Shown here: positions 13,427 through 24,045 of the stretch, in pieces | Numbering within the stretch: position 1 is the first letter of the stretch | Layout of the letters: each line of letters opens with the position of its first letter | Assembly (NCBI GenBank): GCA_963678705.1 | Contig: OY783205.1 | Span: 4,588,001 to 4,652,000 of the forward strand | From: Panorpa germanica | Taxonomy: Eukaryota > Arthropoda > Insecta > Mecoptera > Panorpidae | Length of the DNA: 64,000 bases | Reading direction: 5' to 3' | Notes under the pieces: generated by a model | What the model saw: the letters and a program-made list of their open reading frames with translations, nothing else | Databases searched by the model: none | What the model was told of the DNA's origin: nothing | Program-made: the position numbers and the translations under genes

Positions 13427-15123
13427 TCTATATATATAAAAGAAAGACGGGTTTGTTGCAACACTTATAACTCGAGATCTGCTGAACCAATATTCATGGT
13501 TATTGATTCGTTGGATTTGTCTCCGCCCCGAATAGCATAATACATCTTAAAAACAATGAAAACTTTGCTCTTGACCGAAGATATGTGTTCTTTAAATCCT
13601 GTTTGTATTGTTGCCTACTAATCAGGCGTTGAATGGATATTACAAAAATTTAAAACTATGAACTGCTTGCGGCAGTTTGTTAGTTAGGTTAGGAATGCCA
13701 GCGCCAGATCGCGAAATGAATGACGCATTTAATAAAGAATTGGAACGTGAACGTGAATATGATCCACATGAACTAATCCAATCAGTCCAAACGAATGTAC
13801 CTCTGTTGAATCCTAAGCAGAGGGAATTCAATGGCGCACAAACGCGCATTGGAAGCACTAGACCGAACATTAAGAGATCTGCGCAATGACTCGAGATGTT
13901 TTGGTGGTGCAATGATTTTATTATCTGGCGATTTCCGACAAACACTACCAGTCATTCCAAGATCTACTGCTGCCGACGAAATAAACGCTTTCCTCAAAGC
14001 ATCAAATCTGTGGCGATATGTAAAGAAACTTCAACTGTCTGTAAATATGAGAATTGCATTGTTGAACGATCTATCTGCTGATGATTTCTCGAAGCAATTG
14101 CTGACTATCGGTAATGGCCGTGTTCCTGTTGACAAATCGAGCGGTTTGATTTCATTTCCTCCAAATGTTTGCAATTTTGTATCATCAAAAGACGAGCTTA
14201 TCAACAAAGGATATCATTGCTAACCACAAAAATACTAAATGGTTAAGTGAGCGAGCAATTTTGGCCGTAGATGACCTCAATTTTATAATTCAAAATCAAA
14301 TCGTAGGTACTCTGTATTCATTCAAATCTATCGACTGTGTAACAAACGAAGAAGAAGCCACTAATTATCCAAGTGAATTTTTGAACTCCTTGGATGTGCC
14401 TGGTTTACCACCACACAATTTAAAACTTAAAGTTGGCTCGGTAGTCATCATGCTTAGAAATTTAAACCAACCAAAACTGTGCAATGGAACGCGTTTGGTG
14501 TTAAAAAAACTGATGAGCAATGTGATTCATGCGTCGATACTTAAAGGAAAATTTAAAGATGAGGAAGTTCTTATTCCAAGGATTCCGATGATCCCAACGG
14601 ATATGCTATTTGAGTTTAAACGAATTCAATTCCCGATTCGTCTTGCCTTCGCCATGACGATCAACAAATCACAGGGCCAATCCTTGACTATTTGTGGCCT
14701 CAATCTAGAAAATGCATGTTTTTCTCATGGTCAATTGTACGTGGCATGCTCACGTGTCGGCAAACCATCCGCTTTATTTGTTCTTGCGCCTGACCAAAAA
14801 ACAAAGAATGTCGTTTACCACAAGGTGCTTGAATGAAAATCCCATTAATGAATTAATCCGAGTGTATTCCAATCTGCACAACATAGTTTTCAATCATTTT
14901 TTTCTGACATGAGTTTGAATTAGTTAATTATTATTATTTTTTTAATTTTTATTCTCATTCTGTATGTTTTCCTCATCATAATAAAATACTTTTATGTTTC
15001 TATCTATATTAATATTATTTTGTATCATTGTATTACGTTCATCAAAGCCTAAATTAGTTCAGCTAAAAGGTAACACGATATTCATTGACTGTTAGGCGGT
15101 ACGAAGTTCGCCGGGTCAGCTAG
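13427..15123 (+). mobile_element. Helitron copy 1, both ends intact, internally deleted
   Basis: The left end reads A|TCTATATATATAAAAG (TC at 13427-13428). The right end reads GGTCAGCTAG|T (CTAG at 15120-15123), preceded by a GGCG...CGCC stem-loop at 15095-15112. Insertion between A and T, the 5' TC, the 3' hairpin and the terminal CTAG are the full Helitron signature. The 1,697 bp copy carries only the C-terminal half of the helicase, and the Rep/HUH region is gone. Confidence 0.92.
13677..14836 (+). pseudogene. Helitron PIF1-like helicase remnant
   Basis: Three frames cover the C-terminal half of the Helitron helicase. 13677-13889 has LGMPAPDREMNDAFN. 13831-14223 has the helicase stretch LLSGDFRQTLPVIPR. 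14165-14836 ends with FAMTINKSQGQSLTICGLNL and GQLYVACSRVG, the last SF1 helicase motifs. The family unwinds DNA during rolling-circle-type transposition, together with a Rep nuclease domain. Here the Walker A region lies in a deletion between the first two blocks, and a frame change occurs near 14200, so no working enzyme can be made. The related minus-strand copy at 46451-47140 keeps the same C-terminus. Confidence 0.88.
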
Positions 15124-15570
15124 TTAATTAATAAATAAGAAGTGCATGATAACTAAATTCTTAATAAGTTAATTTCAATATTTCTTTAATTACTCATTAT
15201 AAAACTCTTACAAAAACCAATTCATTAATTACAAACTAATTAATAATTTAAAAATAATAACCTTAATGATTTTTTAACCAGAATCCTTTTTCAATATCCA
15301 ATACGATACTAACATTTTCAAACAAACTATCTTATACCGATAGTAGAACTCAGCAGCATATGACTTCAAGTGATGACGTCACATACCATTGACTGAAACG
15401 CTGTTAGGCTTTGTATATTTAGGAGGTGTTGCCCGTAACCCCAAATAAACAACACATTTTTCTGGTAGAGTAATCTCAGCGAGATCTCGTGACATTCTGA
15501 GTTGTGCCGAATGTCTCCGATTTATTGGTTTGGGAGCAGAATCTAAGAATTATTCTTTTGCCTCTTTTTT
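15124..15570. other. Spacer without recognised feature
   Basis: AT-rich DNA up to the breakpoint of the duplicated segment. I see no gene or terminal repeat. Confidence 0.4.
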
Positions 15571-16906
15571 TCTGTTACTATTAATATGTTAGACTCTTTA
15601 GTGTTTTTAATTATCTTCATTGTCTTCAATATAGCTATAAGTTCAGCATTGAATAAACTTGATATATTATTTAACTTAAACTTATATTGCTTGTTTGTTG
15701 TAGAGTTGTATAAGCCCGCACCTCCTTTTTTAAATTTACTATTTACGGAACCATCTGTATACCATATGTCCCATTTTATGTTTTCAGTGCATATAAAATT
15801 CATATATCGTTGATATATTATAGTGCTGTTGTCTTTTTTGTTGAAATATTTAACTTCGGTATCTATTTTAATAGTTTTTAGTTCATATGAAGATTTAAAG
15901 TAGGGCATGATCTCAAAACTTTCTATAGGTATATTTTTGTAATGATTGTAACTTATTAAAAGAAGAGGTTGGTTCTTGTTTATCCAATATGGCTTAATGT
16001 ATACATTTTGAAGTTCTTCTATTCTAGACATGATAATAATTCCATGTTTTTAATAGTTTTTAAAAGTTATTGAAAAAGTCAATATTTTTAAATAATATTT
16101 GCAGAACCAATTTTGACATGGATCTAGATTAGCTTGCCATAGATCTTAGAATTAGCTTGTAAAAATATATCAAAAGTTAACTTGCACTGTAAGACTAATT
16201 TCTACCTGGGTGTAATACACATTATAATAGAACTAGCGACATCCAAGCGAACGTATTCATCGTTCAATTTAAATTCAAAATGAACTCTAATAACATTTTT
16301 CTCTCCGTTCCCCAGGTCATGAAGACGACGTACACTTACTACACGGTGATGAGCGACGTCGGATGAGTCGACGTAAAATGAGTTCTCTTGATGATCTAAC
16401 CAATTCTGCAATTTCTAGTTAATAGCACTCAAAGCAAACACCTGCACACAACACTTTTAATTTGAAGAGTTATATAAATTATTTAATAGTTTTGTTCTAA
16501 TGTAAATAATATTAAATAAAAATCGTACCTGCCTACTTTGTATTGGCACATATCGTAATGTAGGCCAATAATGTTCTGGCTGTACGAGTATCTACTCTAT
16601 ACGTATGCTTTTATTGGAAAATTCATATGATTGTATTATGTGGAAGAAGACGTGTTTACCCAAGTAAAAATTTCGACCCAATTGACGACCTAGAAGAACC
16701 CGTATCTGGGATATTTTGCATTGGATTTTTGCTCCTGCTTTGAGCCTACATGTGGCAGTTGTCGGACAAATTACGATGTTTAGGGTCAAAAGAGAATGAT
16801 ATTTAAAACCTATTTAGCACTAGCCACGCCTTAGTTACGCATTAAATTTTTATTATAGTTATATTGACGCGTTATATTTTTTATTAAGCGGTGTTGCCGT
16901 GTCGAC

Positions 16907-16960
<54 letters not shown>

Positions 16961-18192
16961 TATATTTAAATATAAATCTAAGTAGCAACTAAAGTGAATT
17001 ATTGTACCGACAATGTTTGTCCAACACTATCTATCTCTATCTAACTCATTATTGCATCTATCTATCTCTCTCTAACTCATTATTTCATATTCATCCCTAC
17101 AGACTATTCTACAACAACAGAATCTATGTTTTACACCCATAGCAGGTGTTGAGCAATTACTTTTGACAATCTTAAGTTTAAAAAAGGTTTACAGAGTTTG
17201 AATTACATTAGACGATAGGTTCATAATTTTGGTTATGACTACGGAAGGGTCATATAATAATGTTTATGATGAGACGTGGTTTACTTTACTTTATTTAGTA
17301 TGAAAAGAGGAGCATAAATTTAGATTCGGGTAACCTACAATGCTCAGTATGAACGTATCTGAACGTTTATTACCCATCATTAAGAATTTTCGTCAAGTAT
17401 TTACCTATCTTATAAAAAACAATTAGCTGCAATAACCTAATTCACCTAACTTTAGGATCATGACAGGTCCAAAATTTCGACTCGGTTAAATTTTAGTAGT
17501 TTGAACAAACATCAACAAACACATTTACAGAAAAGTGTTTTTAACATAACGTTTGCGAGAAGTAATTTAGGCATTAATATAATTTTTAGCGACTTTCATT
17601 TTGTATTTACTATTGTCAGTTTCAACTAATGTCTGATTTACTAAGCAGTGTTCTCACGGGGCGATTTTACTCGACGATTTTAAAATCCCTCGTCAGTAAC
17701 GGCCCGTAAGGACACGTCAGTGAAATGAGCGGTCTGGATGTTGGCGGTCCCGATGTTATACGTCCGATTTTGGCGGGCTAAGGTATACTAGCAGTTACTT
17801 CGGCAATATTAATAATCGGAATTATAGCTGTAAAAAACAACTAAACAAGTATTTTTATTAAAATTTAAATAAATACAGAATGCAATAAGACAAAATGAAC
17901 ATAAGTTGTCATATATTTGTATATATGTATAACTATTTCGAAGAATACAATTGCAGTATTCATAAGGCATATATAATTTGCAAAAACGTAAATTTTCCCT
18001 ATCTTTTTGATAACGAAACTTTGCACACAAATTAAGAACATAATAGAGAACATTAAAAATAATATATGGAACTAACAATTACACAAAAAGTTTTTCGTAA
18101 AATCCATGTGAAGTTCACCGACATTTCATAGATACAAGTAAATTTACAAGGTATACCTAATTCGCAAGTTGGCCGCCCAATGTTGGCGGTCT
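15571..18192. repeat. 2.6 kb duplicated segment, copy 2, ending at the gap
   Basis: Near-identical to 7890-10537. The left breakpoint cuts the RNase H frame of the non-LTR element, leaving a 16031-15543 minus-strand frame with an unrelated tail. The right end is the run of N, so the true extent is unknown. Confidence 0.9.
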
Positions 18193-18392
18193 NNNNNNNN
18201 NNNNNNNNNNNNNNNNNNNNNNNNNNNNNNNNNNNNNNNNNNNNNNNNNNNNNNNNNNNNNNNNNNNNNNNNNNNNNNNNNNNNNNNNNNNNNNNNNNNN
18301 NNNNNNNNNNNNNNNNNNNNNNNNNNNNNNNNNNNNNNNNNNNNNNNNNNNNNNNNNNNNNNNNNNNNNNNNNNNNNNNNNNNNNNNNNNNN
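18193..18392. other. Assembly gap (200 N)
   Basis: Exactly 200 unknown bases, most likely a placeholder length. Open frames crossing it are meaningless. Confidence 0.99.
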
Positions 18393-19106
18393 GTTATGCA
18401 AAATTTTTATGTAACAGGCAACTTTTGTTATGTTACAAACACGTAACCGTGTTTAGCAGCTAACGATCAATCAAATTCTATGTTTATTAGTTTTTCCGTT
18501 TTATATATTAATATGAATAGGAGTACAGAAGGAATTTATAACATTTTTAGCGTCCTTGAAATTTTACTGAATTTTATGGAAACCCAAAACAAGACTATTC
18601 AAAAATGCTTTGACCATACTATACTTATACTTTTCACACGATATTGAAAATATCAAACTGCGAAAAGGCATTTTCTGATGGCAGTCATATATGCCTTAAT
18701 AATATCAAATATTAAAGAATACTACAACCTATTTTTTACTATTAAATCACTTCGGGTAATTATACAAAAATAAAAGAAATTACAGTGTAATGAAACTAAT
18801 TTAATTTGAAATCACATACTTCAAACTGAATCCAATATAGCTCCATTACTTTTTAAAACCTAATAAATTTATGTTTAACGAGAATCATTATCGAAATTCC
18901 AAATTATTAGTTATTAACTACGTCATTAAACAACTCTCCTTCATGCATTAAATGGAATAAACTAATTTTGATAAATAGTTATACAAGATTAAGGATCTAA
19001 ATATTCAAAGAATTCCTTTTGCATCATTGGTTAAACCCATGGTTAAACTAATATGGAGTTATAAACACACAGTTATTATCAAAAAAATTTAATAATATGG
19101 TAAATA
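18393..19106. other. AT-rich spacer with a decayed Helitron-like fragment
   Basis: Between about 18520 and 18600 the words TTTTTAGCGTCCTTGAAATT and TTTATGGAAACCC echo the CTAAGACTTTTGGCGTCCCC...GGAAACCC block of the tandem array at 1-5226, suggesting an old copy. Nothing else is recognised. Confidence 0.4.
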
Positions 19107-20031
19107 ATGAATTTTTTTAAAAAATCTAATGCATCATTTAGGTTCAAGATTAATGAAAAAATAAAGCCTATCGTTACAAATACACAATACAATTTATACA
19201 TTTTAAAGGAAAACATCATTAAACTTATGCCATTGTCTTATATCGGGGAACGAGTCTGCGAAGAAGCCGCCAAGTTGGCTGCTATAGAAGGAACTCCAGT
19301 CTCTGTTATATTACAGTTAGACTTAAAAGAATGGTATAAAAGTGTATGAGACAAGTTCAAATGGACGCAAATAAGTAGCATCAAATTGAGATTGATAAAT
19401 ATTTTATTTTTTTAAATAATTTAAGGCCAAAATTTTAGTCAAAAATCAATTTTTTTTTTTGAGGAGCTGCCATTTTGTTAAAAAAAATATTTTACTTATG
19501 CGTTCGACTACTAGGTTATACATTACTTTTATTAGAAATATGTCGAGAGATATCGTGGTCACCGCAAGATGCCTTTTTTGAGAGAAGCTCCTGGAGATCA
19601 GCTATATTAGCTTTAAAATTATTACATTTGCAAATACAAAAATATTAAAATACAGTTAATAGTTACCATAATATGTGTACAAACTTTTACATCAATACAT
19701 CTAAAAGTCTTCTCAAATATCTTAAAAAAACGCTTTTCTGGGCCTTGTAACTTTATATAACCAAAATCAGTGCTGGTCGTACCAACAAATTGAGATTGAT
19801 TAAGGAAAATACAAAAAGTGGGGAACTTCTTATCAGAGCAATAGACAATTTGAACAAGCCATCTCCAGACTACGAAAAGGACACACGAGATTTACGTATC
19901 AACACTTAATGAGTAAAACAACAGCTCCGCAGTGCAGCAACTGTCAGACACAAATAACAGTCCATTATCTACTAGTAACCTGCCCACAATATCAAACTCA
20001 ACGAACAAAAATATTACAACATTATGCTTGG
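19107..20031 (+). mobile_element. Decayed non-LTR retrotransposon, RNase H and zinc tail
   Basis: The frame 19107-19349 contains GERVCEEAAKLAAIEG, resembling the end of a LINE RNase H domain. After an interruption, 19801-20031 reads RLRKGHTRFTYQHLM, then CSNCQTQITVHYLLVTCPQY, the common C-terminal Cys/His tail of I-type elements. The two parts are separated by 19397-19785, which is flanked by the 15 bp direct repeat CAAATTGAGATTGAT (19382-19396 and 19786-19800). The tail stops where a 40 bp inverted repeat begins; a possible remainder lies at 27307-27375. Confidence 0.65.
19397..19785. mobile_element. 389 bp insertion with 15 bp target duplication
   Basis: Inserted into the non-LTR element above, with a perfect 15 bp direct repeat at its borders. 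The length and size of the duplication suggest a LINE- or SINE-mobilised sequence. A stretch near 19558 (TGGTCACCGCAAGATGCC) resembles one near 58178 (TGGTCACCGCGAAGCACT), so the sequence may be a family. I cannot name it. Confidence 0.6.
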
Positions 20032-20511
20032 TACAGATAGGTGCGACATAAACATGCGACATAAAACATTTATATATTTTCATACATAAGTAGACATTAT
20101 TTAGACTTGAGTGTACTAAATATGTTTTAGTCTTAAGTTGTACTTACGTACAGACTAGTGCGATTTAAACATGCGACACTAATAAAACCACTAGTTTTAT
20201 TAGCATAACCCAATATTTTTGTTATTTTTTAAAATTCTGGGTGGTATTTTTATGAAACAAATATGTTTCAGCGGCTAGTCGGTAAATATCAAAGAGAACT
20301 TGAATATATATGGTCCCGAATAATAGGGTCGTAAAAATATTTTAAAATGGACTTTAAGTGGACAAATGAAATTTGAATAAATTTGATTGAAAATTATAGA
20401 CAATATTCATGTCTTTGAAATGCCAAAGATATGAAATATAAAAACCGCGAAAGTAAACACGACGCTTGAAGAAATATTTGTAAAGCAATGACATATAAAA
20501 ATTAAAATTAA

Positions 20512-20709
20512 ATTATTAAAAAAATTCGAAACCTACAAGCGCAGTTTTTTAGAGAGCGTAGGAAATACAAGCCTATGAAGAAGTCTGGAGCTAGTGCCAG
20601 CTTCATTTCCAAATGGTTTGGATACGAAGCGTTATTGTTTCTTGACGATAAAAATAAAGTGTGTTCTTGTAAGGAAGGAGGGGCTGTGGTAGGTCATAAA
20701 ACAATTTAA
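20512..20709 (+). CDS. MADF/Myb-SANT-like protein fragment (Harbinger ORF)
   Basis: The plus-strand frame reads IRNLQAQFFRERRKYK, then KKSGASASFISKWFGYEALL and FLDDKNK, ending at a TAA at 20707-20709. The order of arginine/lysine-rich helix, KSG linker, aromatic KW-Y block and LxFL is the end of a MADF DNA-binding domain. Such proteins accompany PIF/Harbinger transposases and help bring them to the element ends and the nucleus. The N-terminal half of the domain is not seen upstream, so it lies in an unrecognised exon or is lost. It lies tail-to-tail with the transposase, 55 bp away. Confidence 0.6.
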   Translation: MIKKIRNLQAQFFRERRKYKPMKKSGASASFISKWFGYEALLFLDDKNKVCSCKEGGAVVGHKTI

Positions 20710-20764
20710 TTATTCTTATAAGTTTAATATCAGGTTTAAAGAAATACAGATTTCGTAAGAAATA

Positions 20765-21631
20765 TTACAACTGTTTAATTGTGTTTAAATGAAAGGTAAA
20801 AAATTCAAAATTATTTTGCCATCCAATTGGAACAGATCCAATTGGAGAAACAAAATAATTAGCGAATTCTTCTGTGATATCTTTTGCTTCCAAGGATGAG
20901 TTTTGCGGTACATTTCTGAAAGAATTTAAACTTAAATTTCCTGGTTCTGCTCTCCATGTTCCATGTATACATTCCCCTGCATCTATGTCTTTAATGTCAT
21001 ATGTACTTGGAGGATTATTAACTCTTTTAGAAGTCAAACTGTCCCTTAGAAAGTTGTGTAAGCAGATGCAAGCCTTAACAACATTTACAGCGTTGTCTGG
21101 TGCCAAAATCATTGGTTTTCTAAATATTCTAAATTTTCTGGCAAAAATTCCGAAGACATTTTCAGATATTCGTCCTGCTCTACTGAGAAGATAGTTAAAT
21201 ACTCTCTTCGCAGATCCTTTTTTTTGCACGCCTAGGTATGGTTTCATTAGGTTAGGTGATAATGGGAACGCATCGTCGGCTAAAAATACATATGGTATAC
21301 GTTGGTTACGTCCAGGTAGAATACTATTTTCTAGTAGATTTAGTTTGCAGTTCATTAATAATTTTTTAAACAATGTGTTGTCAATAAGTCCTCCATCTGA
21401 TAAACGCCCTTGACAGACAATATTGAAATAGAGAAATCTATACTTTGCATCCATCACACCAAAGAGAACAATGCTAAAAAAACCTTTATAATTGAAAAAC
21501 TCGCTGCCACTTTTAAACGGTGCTTGTAGTGCAATATGTTTCCCATCCATTACACCCACACATTTAGGAAATTGCCAAAGCGTATTAAAGTCATTTGCGA
21601 CTATTTCCCAAGCCCCAGGAGTACATGGCAT
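20765..21631 (-). CDS. PIF/Harbinger transposase, main catalytic exon
   Basis: DDE_Tnp_4-type nuclease related to HARBI1. The exon starts at 21631 after the acceptor TTATTTCAG and reads to the stop at 20765. Landmarks in order: PCTPGAWEIVANDFNTLWQF, then GVMDGKHIALQAP with the first catalytic D, FVVLxDDAF-type VFLADDAFPL with the second D, and RAGRISENVFGIFARKFRIF carrying the E. The family cuts and joins element ends at short A/T-rich targets. The triad is intact and the exon is open, so this part has decayed little. An upstream exon lies at 26829-26880; the intron between them (about 5.2 kb) holds the retroelement insertions. Confidence 0.88.
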   Translation of the reverse strand: MPCTPGAWEIVANDFNTLWQFPKCVGVMDGKHIALQAPFKSGSEFFNYKGFFSIVLFGVMDAKYRFLYFNIVCQGRLSDGGLIDNTLFKKLLMNCKLNLLENSILPGRNQRIPYVFLADDAFPLSPNLMKPYLGVQKKGSAKRVFNYLLSRAGRISENVFGIFARKFRIFRKPMILAPDNAVNVVKACICLHNFLRDSLTSKRVNNPPSTYDIKDIDAGECIHGTWRAEPGNLSLNSFRNVPQNSSLEAKDITEEFANYFVSPIGSVPIGWQNNFEFFTFHLNTIKQL

Positions 21632-21669
21632 CTGAAATAAAAAAAAATTTAATATCACTTAGTTTTTAA

Positions 21670-21741
<72 letters not shown>

Positions 21742-21763
21742 TTACAACAATGTTTATATATAT
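21670..21763. repeat. (TA)n-rich microsatellite, target of two LTR insertions
   Basis: TA-repeat DNA in the transposase intron. It resumes at 23098-23136 and again at 26467-26533, so one microsatellite has been split twice by retroelements with 4 bp ATAT or TATA target duplications. Confidence 0.85.
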
Positions 21764-23097
21764 TGTTACGAATTTGCGGGCGTCTGAGCATACAAAAATT
21801 ATAGTTATAAAATAATAACTGGAATTAGCAGAAAAGGTTGCGCATCCCTGTATAGATATCAAGACATTTTGATAACGAAGCTGTGTACTCGTAGTCGCAT
21901 AACTAATTCGCATGTTCTCGGAGGTAACCTAAACAACTGCATACCATGCACTTGTGTTATTGTTTACATGTGAACTTTCTTGAATCAAATACTACGCGAG
22001 TTACCACCTGCAACATCAACTAACAGACTTTATTAGAACAATAGTTCTCAGTACTAATCTGTCATCACTAGTAAACAACCAACAGATATTGAATCCTAGG
22101 AAGCTACGATCTAATCCAAGTTTCTTAGAGTAAACAGGAAATATTCCAGACATCAACAGGAGACAATATCGATAATAACTTACTATAAAAGAATACAACT
22201 CCCAACACTCTGGGTCATTATAATTACAAACTTTCCATCGCGGAGTAGTTATACTTTATATTAGTCCATTGTAATTTATAGCAAATTACTGTCAATTAGA
22301 ATTAAGTGAACAAAACATAGTTACCTAAGAATAAATCTTTAAAATTGTAACAAGTAATTAACAAGTGAAATATAACCTTTTAATAGAAATTTAAATTAGT
22401 TTTTTTTAACATCGTTAAGCTCCCCGATCTTAACTCGCGTATGGATTAGAACGTCATAGAAATAGTCCGGAAGGTCAAACAGCATATTTGAATAATTATA
22501 GGAATATTCTGGAAAGTCAGAGGTGTCGTGATCAAGGGTAGTCTGCTGCGTATTCTGCTAATATAAAAGGAGCTGAGCATCGCGTCACAAGTCAGTCAGT
22601 GGGAATAAGTCAGTCAGTTTTACATCAGCAGTCAGTCCGCAAGAAAACATCAGTCAGAGCAAAATAAGTGCACAGTGAAATATTAAAAAGTAATAATTAT
22701 AAAGTAGTTGTAATTGTTTTGTGTTAATAAATAAAGTTTGTAAAAGTGTCAATCCTTCTTATTATTTTAATTGTGGCTATTTCTTAATTTAATAAGTTAC
22801 AACGCGATTAAATAGTGTAAACAATTGCACCGCTCGGCAATCAACTAAAAGAACCCCAGTCGCAGGCGTAATACGGCGTATTAGAAGGTTCGAGAATCCC
22901 AGTCTCCCTTCCCTTAATCCTCGCTCGCACATACAAATTTGTACCTTTGGCGTCCTAGAAGGTTCCAGAGCCAGACTCCCTTCATTCCCCTTTTACGCCC
23001 TTACAAGTTTGTATCATTTGGTGTTAGAAGCTGAAGAGGATAGTTGCTACGTGCACACAAGCCGTCTCTCCGTTACGCCACCAGGAAAATTGTAACA
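21764..23097 (+). mobile_element. Solo LTR of a Gypsy-like element in a (TA)n tract
   Basis: Begins TGTTACGAATTT and ends AAAATTGTAACA, an inverted TG...CA terminus, flanked by ATAT on both sides (21760-21763 and 23098-23101). It contains a TATA box (AATATAAAAGG near 22560), initiator-like GTCAGTCAGT repeats near 22592, and an AATAAA at 22727-22732. No coding sequence is present, fitting LTR-LTR recombination. Near the right end the word GGCGTnnTAGAAG recurs three times at about 72 bp spacing; the last copy resembles a primer-binding site, so the outer part could include some internal sequence. Confidence 0.75.
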
Positions 23098-23655
23098 ATA
23101 TATATATATATATATATATACTCGTATATATATATATGTGGAAAACGAGAGTACCATGCCAATCCTGATGTGGAAAACGAGAACTATCTAACTTTAATGT
23201 GGAAAACAATAACCAATCCGCTAATCTGATGTGGAATCAAGGTACTCTTATTTAATTTAGGGCAATGTCAATTCAATTAATATTCAATTATGTAATATCT
23301 TACTTGGTTTGTCAGGATGATAAAGAATCACATAATTGGTTTAATACATTTATTGAATAAAATAATAACGATGATAATAATAATGATAATAATAATGATA
23401 ATAATACAATAAGGTTACAATATAAACGTTGGTGTTTACTTTACAAATACAGAACAATGAATACACCACAACCTTAAGTTCTAGTTAATGTATACTCAGT
23501 TCTACATTAGTTTTCAGCTAGACTTAATAGGTTTGTTTTTATTAATTCTAAGAATACGTTTAGTTAGTTTCGGTAAACACATCCCCTCACATATTCAATC
23601 AGTGGTTTAAAGTTTCACACAATATAATTGCTTTACCCTGTCACTTGGTTTCTAT

Positions 23656-24045
23656 TTAACATATACCGTCATTAATCACATTCTTTATGACTTTTCTAGC
23701 TCGAGTGTTATAGTTACGCCTACTTTGTATGCTCGATTTATTTTTACGTTTTACACGGCCATATGACATTTCTTTAGCCTCTAAAGACGATACGCCCCTG
23801 CGGTCATCTGTTTGATGTTCGACTTTGTATGTCCTAGATGGTTTTCTATTTCTATTGAAACTCTTGCGATTCTCTTCCTGTGTTTTTAATATTTGTTTCT
23901 TGGCGTCAACACGTAACTCTTGCAAGGCGTCATCTCGCATTTCTCGATTAACTTCTTCTAACAGTTGATAGATATGCATCTCATCTTCCGTTTTCATTGT
24001 CACACCTGTTAACAACTTGAACGGTGTAGTATTTATGCTACGCTG
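23656..24045 (-). pseudogene. Integrase C-terminal remnant of the same element
   Basis: In frame with gag-protease after one TAA, this stretch has TPFKLLTGVTMKTED and KKQILKTQEENRKSFNRNRK, the region after the integrase core in Gypsy polyproteins. The end runs into the 3' LTR. About 3 kb of pol is missing between the RT start and here. Confidence 0.75.

Noticed and set aside
18144-18446. ORFs spanning the N run
   Set aside because: They consist mostly of unknown bases.
21659-21913. Hydrophobic Tyr-Ile ORF
   Set aside because: Product of the (TA)n microsatellite.
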